Assembly: GCF_040436345.1 (NCBI RefSeq) | Contig: NC_133230.1 | Coordinates: forward strand, 19,354,197-19,418,196 | Length of the DNA stretch: 64,000 nt | Origin: Pagrus major | Taxonomy: Eukaryota; Chordata; Actinopteri; Spariformes; Sparidae | Direction: 5' to 3' | Shown: positions 49,489-61,113 of the stretch, piece by piece | How the letters are laid out: each line of letters starts with the position of its first letter | Numbering within the stretch: position 1 is the stretch's first letter | Made by a program: the position numbers and the translations under genes | The notes under the pieces: generated by a model | Database searches by the model: none | The model's input: the letters and a program-made list of their open reading frames with translations, nothing else | Told to the model about the DNA's origin: nothing

Positions 49489-52177
49489 TCATCCAGCCGC
49501 ATGAGTCATCGTAGAAGCAGTAATTGCTCGGTTATCTGCTGTGGCTGCTGTAGTGAAACTGTTATGATGATGTGACCTCCTCCTGATGATGGTTCTGTTC
49601 TGCTGTAATTGACAGGGCGTCCTGTTTGAGCAAATGAATAAGACAGACAAAGAAAACCACATGTTGTCATTGGTCATGGTGATGACGTCATGCACCGTTT
49701 TAAGATGTGGGGTGCGTGAACTTGCCTTTTCCTCCCTGTTCTTTCTCTGAGAGGTGGATGACGAAGGCCGCGACTTTGAAGACGTGTGATTCAGCTCCGG
49801 CTCCTTTTGAAAAAAACAGTTGCATTGATTGCTGTTTTTTGTACTAATGAATTTGAGCTGTTCAAAAATGTTCTAAGCTTTGGCAGTGTGTGTAGGTGTG
49901 TGTAGCGTACCAGTATTTCAGCAGCTGACTCCTCGGTCTTGACAGAATTTTCAGTCTGTTTCACACTATCTTGCCAAGATGGAGGTGCCTTTCACAGGAC
50001 AAAAATACCATCTTCTGAACCATTTTAAACACGAAAAGAAATCCTCTTTATTAGGATACATTTATTATGATTATGTAAATGTGACCACCCACTCACTCTG
50101 ATATGCTGTACCTGCTTTCCATTGTGTTTGTGTAGGTGTTCTGCCTCACTGTGCTGCTCCCTCTTGATAATTTGTCTCTTGAGAAAAAAACACATGCAGA
50201 ATTCAGTATCACACGTGTTTGTAACAGAGATACACAAATGGGGAGAATGCAGTGGATATTTATGTATCAGACACAGAAATATATAGAATGACCTTCAGGA
50301 CTGATTGAGTCATTTGTTAAAAGATGAGCTAATTGACATTTTTCCTTTACCATGTTCAGATAGAAATATGCCACATATTCATTACTCACATTTTACCTTT
50401 TAACTGTGTAGACTATAATTTAACAAAGGGCACAAGTACCTTTAATTTACAAAATGATTGATCGATCAGTCGTGGAAATAATCATCAGATTAATCAATAA
50501 TGATGATAATTGTTAGTTTCAATTCTACATGGAACATAGAAAAAAATAGTTGAATTCATGCCTACCTGCTGTGTGTTGTGCAGAGGATCGTTTTGGTCGT
50601 TTAGTTCCTCATCCTCCACTATTTCTGCAACTCTCTACAGACAGAAAATGAGAGACAGATTTAGAATTAGCGCTGCTCTAAACATATATATATTTTCAGA
50701 AATTAATTTACCTCCTTCAGTGATAATTTAGCACTTAATTATAGATTGTGAGGATCGTAAGGCCAACCTGGTCAACAGGAAGCTCTGTCGCTGTGTTCTC
50801 ATCCTCATGCACCTCCTCGGCCCCTCGTACCTCCTCTCTTCTCTTCCGTGCTGCTCTTTTAAACACGCTGGGCAAGACTGTGATAAACAGAAATCAAAAT
50901 GCTGCTACTACCATGACAATCAACGCAAAATTAATTGTACTCATTGTGAATGGGAGGAAGTTAGATTTAAAAATGATAATAACCAGATCCATTGCTGAGT
51001 GGTGGTCTTGGCTGTCGTCTGTTGTTGTTGCGGATCTTGACCGGCCTGGCAAAGAATGCAGACGTCTCATCTGCTGCTTCTCTCCTGCTCCTCTGCTGTG
51101 TGGCTGCTGGAGCTGCAGCTTCATCTCCTGTCGACTTCACCCTCCGACCATCGGACTGAAAGCCATGACATACAGCTGAATAAATATAATTTAATTTACA
51201 GTGTGCTACATATAGACAAAAACACCTTATTCCAAGTTTGTCCCACTGGTGTATTGGAGGTGTCCACCAAACCAATTAACAGTCCAAATATAGCTCATGT
51301 GGTGTGAATTCAAGACAGTGGAGGATTGTTTTTTTGATACCTCAGGGGAGTCGAGGAGAGCTGAATCACTGTACTGGTCTTCTGGACCGCTTCCTGCTTT
51401 CCTGTTCTATGAGAAACACAGAAGACAGCTTTCACTCAGACCTGACATGATGTAAATGAACTGCAGGCTGCAGACTAAAAAAAGAAAATCTTTTATCATC
51501 AAAAAAATTCAGATTTTTCCAATATCATCCATACAGTTTACATATTGTAAAAAGTTAACATAACATACACAGAAGCACATAATGTCTCCAAATCACAAAC
51601 AATCATACTGAACAAGTTCTTTACAACCATGACAAAAGTGATGGCTAACTGTCTGAAGAGAAACCAAACTTCTGTATACTCGAAAGCAAATAAAAACAAA
51701 GAAACAAAAACCAAGATAGACCAAAAGTTGCCAAATTATGTAAAGAAACCTAAATAAAATCTAAATAAATAATTAATAAACAAATTATCAAAAGTAAAGA
51801 TTCTAAAAAGAAAACTTAAAGAGGCAAATTCTATTAATCCTACTAAAAAAATAATAGTTTTAATGAACAGATACATTACGATACAAAAAACCCTACAATT
51901 ACTCTAATACCAATATAAATTAAACTCTGTATAAAGAGAAAAACTGCTAAGACTTAATTTTTAGACATGAAAGTAAGTACTTGAATTAAAGTATTAACTG
52001 AATGTACCTCATTTCTCCTCAACAGCCTTCTCTTTCCTGGGTAATACCTACCAAAAAAAAGAAAAACACGGGGATGTGAATAGGTGAAAGAGAAAAGTAA
52101 TCTTCTGTCATGTCTCATCAATCATTATTTTACTGTAGGGAGCAGAACAACAGCACAGATGCACTTAAACACACATC

Positions 52178-52230
<53 letters not shown>

Positions 52231-55200
52231 GACCTTGCATAACAATACCTCTCCGCAGCTTTTGAAACCAACAGCTCCACATACGGGAGTTTCTTGAACC
52301 TCTCGGTTCCCACGGCAACATAGAAGTGGCCGGTCTCCAGCTCGGCAGCCGAGGATACCGTCACTCCGTCCAGAGAGCACAACCTGATGAAGCAAAGGGG
52401 TTGTATTATATTTACCGGATGACGCTCTGTATTTGTATTAAGCAGAGTGTGAATGTGTGTGTATGCGACTGTCACTGACCTGCGCACAGCTCCGGTTCGT
52501 AAGCTGACCTTCTCTGTGACCAGACTCAGGATCTGCTCCAGGTCCTGCCGCATGGTCCGAGGAATGATGAATCGGAACGGTGGACACAGGAGATCTCCAT
52601 TACGGAAAACACTAAACGGATACAAATACATGCCCATAAGTACACTAAAACAGTTGTTCTTCCTGGGCTGGCCATGTTGAGATCCTTTCCTAATGTCATT
52701 CCCATGTAAGCGATGGAGATCAAAATCTACAATCATTGTTCTGTGGAAGAATGCTTTCTAAAGTTCAGCCAAAGAAATGAGATTTCAGCAGTCTAGTCAA
52801 AGTTTCGCTACAGGAAAAGCCAGGGGGGGGTCACCAAAGTCAGCAGGATTCATCGTCTGGGGACACCGGATGTCTCCAATCTCATGGCAGTCTATCCAGT
52901 AGATGAGGTACTTAATTTTAGACCAAAATGATTTTGTGAACCGAATTGTACGAAAAACACAGTAAATTTGGAAGACACCCATTTGATTTGACCAAGTCAG
53001 ACCGCTGAAAACTTACATAAGCTCTTTGAAAAGGGTTAGGGTTAGGGTGGACTAAATTGATAAGGATAATTATGTGTGTGTTTGCCAGTAGTGTGTCCAA
53101 CTTACTGTAAAATGCAAGGCACAGGTATAAACTTCCTCCATTTGGCTGAGACATTTGGCCTCTGGGTTACTTTGGCCTGCAAAGGACATTCAGAAAGTCA
53201 GTCTGCAAAACATCATAATGTTGTCATTTCCTCAGCATTATTGAAAATTCCCTCATCGGCTTTACGTCATCCATCAATTACACTGCACGTCCATCACGGC
53301 AAAATCAGTTATTCTGAAAGTGTAATGACTGACTAAATATTCAGCTCATGCCAGCTCAAGTGCTGCAGCCATGGAAACTAACGTCACTGGGAGACTTCTC
53401 CGGTGGCACATTGATACGCTGCGTCTGATCTGAGGGCTCCTCTCAAAGCCGTTACCCATGTCGTCCCATATCAATGAAATGTGGAGCCACTGTCCGTGTC
53501 TATGCTGTCGTAGCTGGACTAAATCAATCGACATCAATAATCTTCCATTATTTTTCTTACTTGTGGCAGACATTTAATGCATTTACAGGGAAAAAGGAGG
53601 CGTGGGATGGTGAATACGGGCATTAGGCCTGCCCAGACATGCACATAGCCCCGCTCACACTGTGTGGAAGCATAACTCTTTGTTTCGCCAGCAGGATCAA
53701 ACACAACTCACATACGGACACACTTCCTGCGTTGCTCCACAGCAACCACAACACAGGCATCTAAGACTCTAAAACCAAAGACTCAGCTTTCCAAATGGCA
53801 GACACCCAAGGCACACACAGTTAGTCTCCGCTCCTTTTTATGTTTGTCAGAAAAGTAACACTGACGGCTTAAGACCGAGAGCGCGGTCATCCCTGCCAGC
53901 TGGTCAGAATACAAAGCGAGCACTTGTCAGCTTGAGTGGTTCCGTGTGTGTACTTGTGTGTGAAATCAATGTTGTGTGAATATTAAGAGAGCTTCTGCCT
54001 GCATATTAGTACCATCATTATCACCATGCCCCTGCTTACAGAGAAAAAGTTACAATTAAACAGATAAAGAGAGAAGAGTTTGGTTCAGATTCATTCAGAG
54101 ATCTTTGTTGATGAAAATAATCATTACCTCTGGGAAGTTCTGCTCTCTGATGATATCCAGCTGTAATTTTAGAGTCTAATGACACAATGAGACACTTAAA
54201 GGTCCCATATTGGATTAAAAAGCAGGTCTAGATACTATATAAATACTGTAAAAGTATCAAAACACTCAATCCATGGAGAAAGGCACACAGCCCATACTCA
54301 GAAACTGTACCTTCCTATGAGCCATCAGGACTTCTGTAAGTTTGTGATGTCACAACTATACAGTCACCGCCATCAGACACGCCACCAGCACGGCGGTGGT
54401 CACAAACCCATTGGAGCAGAGCTGATGCGAAAACATGGTGATTGGTGCCTGCTCAGGCCTGTGAAAGTCGACCAATCAGAGCACACTGGGCTTTTCAGGA
54501 GATGGCTCTTGAAGAGACAGGAACTAGAACAGAGCATTCTGGCAGATGGTGAATAGAGGTGCTGCAGCAATGGACAGCATGAGAAAAATAATCTGTTTTT
54601 TGCATTAAAGCATGAAAACCTCTTCTAGTACGCCAAAATAAAAGTATGAATCTGAAAGTGAGCATAATATGGGACTTTTAAAAGGGCACCCTGCAAGCCT
54701 TAGTGACTGCACTTTGGACAGCACAATCATTACACCATTGTTTCGTGCAATTTACATGACAACCAGTGACATCAACGGGACGATAAGTGCAAAGGGTGAC
54801 CCCTTGTACACTCATACACAAAGTGCATCCGATCTATCTAATGCTAACATGAGAATGTGTCGTCACAATTGTAGGCAAATATGAGCTGGTCTCGGTTAAT
54901 GGAAAATCCTGCAGTCATTTTCCTATTTGATCTGGCAGCAGTTCAAATGGATCAACTCGATATGAGTACAAAGCGGCCTGGTGGTGCATTCCTCCTGGTT
55001 AGACTGGGATTAATGAGTGATGGAGTGTAAAAGCAAGCTGTCCGCATGACAAAATAAAAGCCTACCTGGGTTTCTTCACGGGCAGCAGGATGCTTTTTTG
55101 TTCCCCTGTTCAGATAACTGTACATCAAAACAACAGACAACAAAAGGTATGATGGGATTCATTCTAAATTCAGTAAGTTTCATTTTAGAGAGAGCAACTG

Positions 55201-55536
55201 TGCATTAAAATGATCCTTAATATCTTTACAATCAATGTACTTTTGTACTCACTCCAGCTTCTTGAACCTTTCAAAGCCAGCAGCAACATACTGGGCTCCT
55301 GTCTGAAGGTCCTCCAGCTCTGTGATCCTGTGGCCCTGTCTGGGTGTGTACAGGTTCCTGATGGCGAGTGGAGCCCCGATGCTCTGGGTCACTTCAGTCA
55401 GAAAGGCCTCCATGGTGGCCACCTGTCGCTGGTTGACCACAAACCTCCGTCCACTGTAGAATGGATCTCCATTCCTGTACACCACCACGCTCTTCACTGG
55501 AGGCAGGACAGTTGCGGCTGCAGTGCTGGCAGCCAT
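49489..55536 (-). CDS. dcdc2b: doublecortin domain-containing protein 2B
   Basis: On the minus strand I can chain 13 coding exons with consistent phases: 55536-55253, 55117-55066, 54160-54128, 53429-53383, 52611-52480, 52383-52249, 52047-52008, 51406-51341, 51155-50984, 50877-50768, 50634-50566, 50177-50112, 49803-49489 (1521 nt, 506 aa). DCX domains bind microtubules; this family is linked to cilia and neuronal migration. DCX1 is at about 15-98 ([39 protein letters not shown]) and DCX2 at about 138-222 ([44 protein letters not shown]). The tail is acidic; [11 protein letters not shown]...ELPVDQ then [10 protein letters not shown] matches the human DCDC2 tail. Position between tmem234 and iqcc, both orientations included, is that of human DCDC2B. 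The start is the first ATG after an acceptor at 55548. The exons at 53383-53429, 50984-51155 (weak GTTATT donor) and the last exon are the least certain. Confidence 0.85.
50450..50525. repeat. AT-rich dispersed repeat, short copy 5
   Basis: ATTGATCGATCAGTCGTGG followed by AATCATCAGATTAATCAATA and TTGTTAGTTTC is a short remnant of the family seen at 7636. It lies in a dcdc2b intron 40 bp from the 50566 splice donor. Confidence 0.4.
52181..52227 (-). repeat. (AC)n microsatellite in dcdc2b intron, (UG)n in the transcript
   Basis: About 23 uninterrupted AC units on the plus strand. In the dcdc2b pre-mRNA this reads as a long UG repeat starting roughly 20 nt after the splice donor of exon 52383-52249. 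Confidence 0.93.
54196..54682. mobile_element. MITE-like element, family B
   Basis: The left end TTAAAGGTCCCATATTGG is mirrored by CATAATATGGGACTTTTAA at the right. The terminal inverted repeats match a short element very common in teleost genomes (AAAGGTCCCATATTATGCTC). It sits in the dcdc2b intron, 35 bp upstream (in transcript sense) of the 33-nt exon 54160-54128, so its right-hand part in transcript orientation adjoins that exon's acceptor. Confidence 0.75.
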
Positions 55537-56775
55537 CTCCGAGCCAGCTGTTACAGTCACAGACACATTTCAAGACCACACATAATTCTCTCCACATACA
55601 TATTTCACCCTAGAGTTGCATTCTCTGACCATCTTCATAACATAGATACCTTCACATTCTTTGGCTCACACACCCACAGATTCACACAAACACAGTAAAT
55701 CATCTCCACACAGACACTAATGCTCAGTCACTCACACGCCTGGTGGAAGACGAAGCGAAGAAATCGCAGAATTGAAGCCAAAGGTGAAAATCAGTCCCTT
55801 CTGTTGTTGTGGTCTGTCTGGACTCCCACTCACCACGTTTGGCTCTCTCTATCCCCCTAAAACACACACACACACACATTAACACACTACTCCACTGACG
55901 GTGGTGAGTATTTCCTGGTTGCTATGGCAGCGTGACAGCAATGACTGGCTTTGTGGGGCAAACCCATCGGCAGCAACCACAACAAAAGAGACAGCGGGAG
56001 GAGGAGAGAATGGGCGGCTCGCCATGTTGTAAGCTGAATCAATAAGATTGTCTGTTCCAGTTGTCTGTTTTTTTCACAAAAAATGATTGCCACATGATTG
56101 CATATTAACACTACCAGGCAAGTGCAAAAACAAGCAGGTGATGGAACTGATACTATATTTCTCAAAGGTGATCCCCTTTAAAATATAGCATTTAAAATAA
56201 AAAGACTAAAAAATACAACCTGAAGAGCAGGAAATGCAATTTACAATATACTTTTTTTTTAGGCTTTAAAAGCGTCTTCCCCTGGGTGCTCTTTAATGGC
56301 ATTAACACAAAATGACAACAGCAGCTTAACAGGAGACACGCATTTCTCGTGTAATGAGTGACAGCTCATTGACTGAGATCCAAATGGGAAATTTGAGCTT
56401 CTGTGAGTCACAACACAAACTTAGCCTCGTGCCAAGGACCCCCCCTGAATTCTACTCAATGAAACGTCCTCCTACACAAAAGCAACTACCTCAATGTCTC
56501 ACAGTTTGAGCACAATATCAAAGAAAGACTGCAGTGGCAGTAACAGCAGCAGAAAGCAGACTTTTAAGAAAAATATATTTTATTCTTTTTTTTTTACATA
56601 GAAAATAACACACAATGTACAGCTTTTGCTTTTGCTTTTGATAAATATAACTGAAAGTTATGTATAAGTATAAAATAATGGCTTAAACATATGACACTTG
56701 AGTGAGTTCAGCTGACTGAAAGCATTCGAGCCTTGAGTCTCACATCGTCGAGTCCAGTTCAGATTACTTCTTCTG
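55537..56775 (-). other. dcdc2b 5'UTR and promoter, and iqcc 3'UTR
   Basis: The dcdc2b ATG exon begins at 55547 after a weak acceptor. A consensus donor (GTGAGT, exon edge 55834) suggests a non-coding first exon starting near 55860, with the promoter just above it. A short (AC)n run is at 55862-55877. The iqcc transcript (minus) would end near AATAAA at 56584-56579. The frame 55887-56165 has no family match. Confidence 0.5.
56579..56584 (-). terminator. poly(A) signal for iqcc
   Basis: TTTATT on the plus strand is AATAAA on the minus strand, about 195 nt after the iqcc stop. Confidence 0.55.
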
Positions 56776-59144
56776 TCAGGAAACACTCAGTCTGTCCTTC
56801 AGTGACAAGTACTGCAGAGGAGAAGAAAGAGGAGATAAACAATCACTAAAAGTTATACCTTGTCATCTAAAAAGGTTGGATGAACTCACTCCTAATGCAC
56901 GACAACAAATAATACACATACATATACATTCATGTTCCAGTATGTTTCTTTTATTCTGTCAATTAAAATGTTCTGTGTACGACTGCATTTGAAAATTGAA
57001 CACTAGGGTGCATGAGTACCTGCTTTCTCTGAGTTCAGTTCAGTTCTGAGTTTGTGTACATTACTCCACATCTCTGCACTTTTACACCCCATGAAGGTGC
57101 ACAGTGATGCAGGCTTTATGAGAACTTTCATTTTGTTAAAAGATAAATTAAGGAATGCAATTGGTACACAGTCTGAGGGCAAAGGGTGCAGACAGCTGAA
57201 CATGCTAAGAACACCATTACAGATTTACAACCCTAATACACAGTTCAGACTGCAGGAAAAAAAAACTGGTTGACTCATACAGATAGCGTCAGTGTCTGTG
57301 TTTGTACGTGCAAGTTAGCTGCATTACAGTCTTCAGGAGATGTTCACTGTATTCAATGAGTAGCCACTGACGCTGCATATATACTATGGTTGTTATTCAG
57401 GTATGGATATGACAAGGAATTTTCTACTGTACCAACTTATTTTTGAGGCAACTTAATAAATGTAGTCTTGCAGCAGTGGCAATTTTCTTACAGCAGGAGA
57501 CTGCTACTGTCGAATAAATACAGGACACGACATTGTACCTTTTTCCTGCTGTCAATGGCCTGTTGTAGCCAGAGCAGCTCCATGGTTAGGGTGTTTCTGT
57601 GGAGACGAAGGGCCTCTGGGGTACAGGGCACCTCCTGGGCCAAGCAGTACTGTCGGGAACCTGAGGGAGGGATGACGAATTCAAAATGAATGAAGATTTT
57701 AACATGTGTTATTCAAAAAAGTCAAACTTAACGTCAGTCCTGCAGGTAATTGATGATTAAATTGTTTGATTCTTTTTCTCATTTTGCTTATTTTGTTATA
57801 CAAGTGAAACACTTCGAAATGTAGTGAGAAAATTAACTTGTACGCAAAGCAATTTCTCTCATTTTGACAATTTTCTTAAAGCTATCTTGACACGTCAGTA
57901 TCTTAAATAATTCAGTTTGGTCTATCTTAATGTCCTTTCAGGGTGGATATTGTTTGCAGTGCTTACATGACATGATAAGTGCTTAAACAATGAATTGATA
58001 GGTCATATTATTAACTTTTCACTAATTTTGACAGGAAAATTTGTAATTTAAGTTATTTATCAGGGAAAATCAGTTTCCAGCTCTTCCAATATGAGAACAA
58101 TTTGGAAGTTTGAAAGCATCTCCTTGAGCTCTTTTCACTATTTCTAAACATCTGCAGGCCAAGTGAATATGACAAATTATTGTTATTTGAAGCCCTAAAT
58201 AAGACTCAACATCTGTTATAACAGAATAATGATAGACGTAGACACAAAAATCAAAAGTCATCTCATTTCAAAAACTAAAAAGGAGCTGGGAACACTACCA
58301 GTGTGTGCACCATTCTCACCTTTGTGAGACTGACCATAGTTCATGTCGAGCTCCAAACTGCTCCAGACAGGGGTGGAGTCTCCTGTGCTTTCAATCACCC
58401 CTCCATCGTTATGCACCATGGTACTTTCTTTCTCTCGGTCCCCTTTAACACTGTTGCTGGGGAAACAGTCCTTAAAAAGAGAGGTCTGTCCTTTGATTTG
58501 TGGATCATCTCTCTCTGCTTCTATCTTCTCTGACAGGGCAGGATGATCTCGCCTCTCCTCTGATGAGACTCCTGTTGCTGATGGACCCTGTGGACTGGCA
58601 CGGGCATCTAGTCCTTTAGCAGTGCTGCTGGGTCGTGGGAACAGGCCATCCTGATGATGCATGAGCAAAAGCATGAGAGATGTAAAGAGGAGTTAAATAA
58701 ATCACACTGTCATTAGAGTTACAAGTACTTACAGTGTCTGTGAAGTGGGGACTGGGGATGACTGTCTCCCTCCACTGTAAATGGGTCAAGCCTCCATCAA
58801 TCTCTCTCACGACGTCTTCAAAGTCTTCTCGTGCACGCCGGACTTCCTTTCTCACCATGTATCCACGTGCAGACGCCTACAAGAGAGATTAGAGAGTTAC
58901 AGTAGCTAATGCTAACTTGTCCCCAGCTTCAGTTATGTCAACAACGCTAGCTACACTTAGCATGAGCAGTCTTCAAGAGTTAGCAAAAGCGGCTAAACTG
59001 TCCGAGCTCGCAAAAAAACACTGACTGGAAATAACCATAAATGAAAAGACGCAACTTGGTGCTTTACGACTTGAAAATAGGATAATTGGACAATGTCATT
59101 ACCTGAAAACAGGTGAGCATCTTCTCCCACTTCTCTCTGTCCAT
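56776..59144 (-). CDS. iqcc: IQ motif-containing protein C
   Basis: Five exons on the minus strand with consistent phases: 59144-59103, 58876-58733, 58650-58320, 57660-57539, 56811-56776 (675 nt, 224 aa). The start MDREKWEKML is the only ATG in frame before the first donor. A calmodulin-binding IQ motif, FQASARGYMVR (13-23), is split by intron 1 exactly between Q14 and A15. DVVREIDGGLTHLQW and the near-terminal [20 protein letters not shown] align with human IQCC ([34 protein letters not shown]). The central exon is low-complexity, acidic and Ser-rich and is not conserved with what I recall. Human IQCC is about twice as long, so the middle and the tail beyond the LLLK block are reduced here. 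The function of IQCC is poorly known. It lies next to dcdc2b on the same strand, as in human, and head to head with fancm. Confidence 0.88.
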
Positions 59145-59486
59145 TGCCTCGAGAGCGGGAGTTGAACTCGAACTTTTGATTTTCTTCCGGGGTCACCCTG
59201 AAAAATTAAAAGCCTCCTTGTAAAAGTGAACCACGTATGTGTGTCGGTTTAGCTCTTGGCTTGATATAGTGGCGTCAGTACAATACACTGAATTATTTTA
59301 CGACTAAAACGGTATGAAATGACCGAAATAACTTCGGAGTGGCACCGTCGTTACGTATGCGGAGTTATATTTTGGTAGGAAGTGGGCGGAAGTGGCCTTG
59401 TGTTTGGTATATCGGTATTCAGCTTGCAATGTTGCTGCTTGTCACAGGGCACTTTTTCTCAAGGTTTTTCGCCACAACTAGTGAAA
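59145..59486. promoter_or_regulatory. shared iqcc/fancm promoter region
   Basis: Only 342 bp separate the two divergent start codons. ETS-type sites face both genes: CTTCCGG at 59184-59190 and GGCGGAAGTGG near 59385-59395. There is no evident TATA box and the stretch is relatively rich in CpG (CCGTCGTTACG, ACGACTAAAACGG). This fits a housekeeping-type bidirectional promoter, inferred from layout and motifs only. Confidence 0.6.
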
Positions 59487-61113
59487 ATGAACAGTGGTTC
59501 AAATCAGAGGACTTTGTTCCAGACTTGGGGTGGATCCGCTTCTCAAAACAAGGTTGTTCAACCGAAAAAAGATGGCAAGAAGCCCGCTGGACGGCGCAAA
59601 ACAACCCCAAGCAACACCACACAGGTAGCTAAAACAAACCTTCCCAGAAACCCTCTGTGGACTGAAATGGGTCAGGGGTCCACATACACATCAGAGATCC
59701 CAGGAAGGACAGAGGAACCTAAACCTGCGTGTGAATATGAAGATGACGACGATGATCTGATGGTGGTCGCTGTATATGAAGCTGAAAAGAGCCTGCAACT
59801 TGATAATGTACACTCTTTTCAGCATGACAACCTTGTAGTAACAGAGAGCACTGCCATCTCTCCCCTCCCCTCAAGTGTGGGCCAGACATATCCAGACTTC
59901 CCTGGCTTTGACTGCTCCTCAGCTAAGGTATGGATTTACCCCACCAACTATCCCATCAGGGAGTACCAGCTGAAGATATCAGAAGCTGCCCTGTTTCAAA
60001 ACACACTGGTGTGTCTCCCCACTGGTCTGGGAAAGACCTTCATAGCCGCTGTGGTTATGTACAACTTCTACCGCTGGTATCCATCTGGGAAGATTGTGTT
60101 CATGGCTCCCACCAAACCCCTGGTGGCCCAACAGATCGAGGCCTGTTATAAAGTGATGGGGATCCCTCAGGCGCATATGGCTGAGCTGACAGGTAGCAAA
60201 TCATGACACAAAAGCCATGACACGCATCCTTCTTTCTTTTAGCTTTAAATAACAGGAGTTCATCTTCTGATCCACAGGCAGCACAGCAGCAAAGCAGAGA
60301 CAGGAGGTGTGGAAGACCAAGCGTGTCTTCTTCCTCACACCTCAGGTCATGGTGAACGATCTGTCCAGAGAGACGTGCCCGGCCCAGCAGGTCAAGTGTG
60401 TGGTGATCGATGAAGCCCACAAGGCGCTGGGAAACCATGCCTACTGTCAGGTACACAAAGCTGTCACTAATAATCACAGCTTGACCCTCAATCCAGTTAT
60501 TCATCACTGCTGACTATGTTTCAGGTTATACGTAATGTGCCACGCCCAGTTCTGATTGTGAATCTGCAATAAAGTGACTCTGAAGTGAAAATCTGCCTAA
60601 AAGTAGTTCTTCACTAAGTAACACTCACTGTTATAAACTTTGTAGGGTGTTTGTAAGAAGAAAGAACACTTGTAGTTAGTTAGTTATATAAATGAATTGC
60701 TAATAACGCCCTGTACTCGCCCCTCTCCGTGTTACTCAGGTGATCAGACAACTTGGCAGCCAGACTCTGCAGTTCCGCATCCTGGCCCTTAGTGCTACTC
60801 CAGGGGGAGATACAAAGGTAAGACCAATATATAGAATCTGTGTCTATTAATCCTTTTTTGTCTCTCTGGCCTGATGTCACCTAAAACTTAAACATTTCCA
60901 TTTAACTATTCTTGAATCTGATTGTGTTTTCCATCTCCTACTCCTTCCCTGCAGTCGGTGCAGGCGGTGATCTCTAATTTGCTCATCTCTCACATTGAGC
61001 TGCGTTCAGATGAGAGTCTGGACATCCAGGCCCATTCCCACCAGCGCAGCGTGGACAAAATGGTGGTTCCTTTGGGAGATGTCCTTTCTGCTTACCAGGC
61101 ACACTATCTGCAG
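59487..61113 (+). CDS. fancm: Fanconi anaemia group M protein, N-terminal part (gene continues)
   Basis: Four exons, 59487-60192, 60278-60450, 60740-60817 and 60955-61113, total 1116 nt (372 codons), all phases matching; the rest lies beyond a large intron. FANCM is the DNA translocase that remodels stalled forks and anchors the Fanconi core complex on chromatin. The start MNSGSNQRTLFQTWG matches the human N-terminus (QRTLFQTWG). An acidic EYEDDDDDLMVVAVYEAEK stretch follows. The SF2 helicase core then shows the Q-motif region (WIYPTNYPIREYQLK), Walker A PTGLGKT (178-184), motif Ia FMAPTKPLVAQQIEACYKV, DEAH (280-283, VVIDEAHKALG) and motif III SAT (311-313, LALSATPG). The last visible exon ends at HYLQ in the insert region after motif III. 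All catalytic residues present here look intact. The start has a good context (GAAAATGA). Confidence 0.95.

Noticed and set aside
49750-49790. Plus-strand peptide [11 protein letters not shown] then stop after an acceptor-like site, resembling a terminal exon
   Set aside because: The minus strand at the same place reads a longer Ser/Lys-rich frame in phase with dcdc2b ([14 protein letters not shown]...), so the plus reading is probably a shadow.
52179-52736. 185-codon minus-strand frame as a single exon
   Set aside because: It reads through two introns and a translated AC repeat; the DCX2 homology is confined to 52611-52480 and 52383-52249, each with proper splice sites.
53033-53047. (GGGTTA)n telomere-like repeat, also near 412-424
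   Set aside because: Only two or three units; far too short to call an interstitial telomere.
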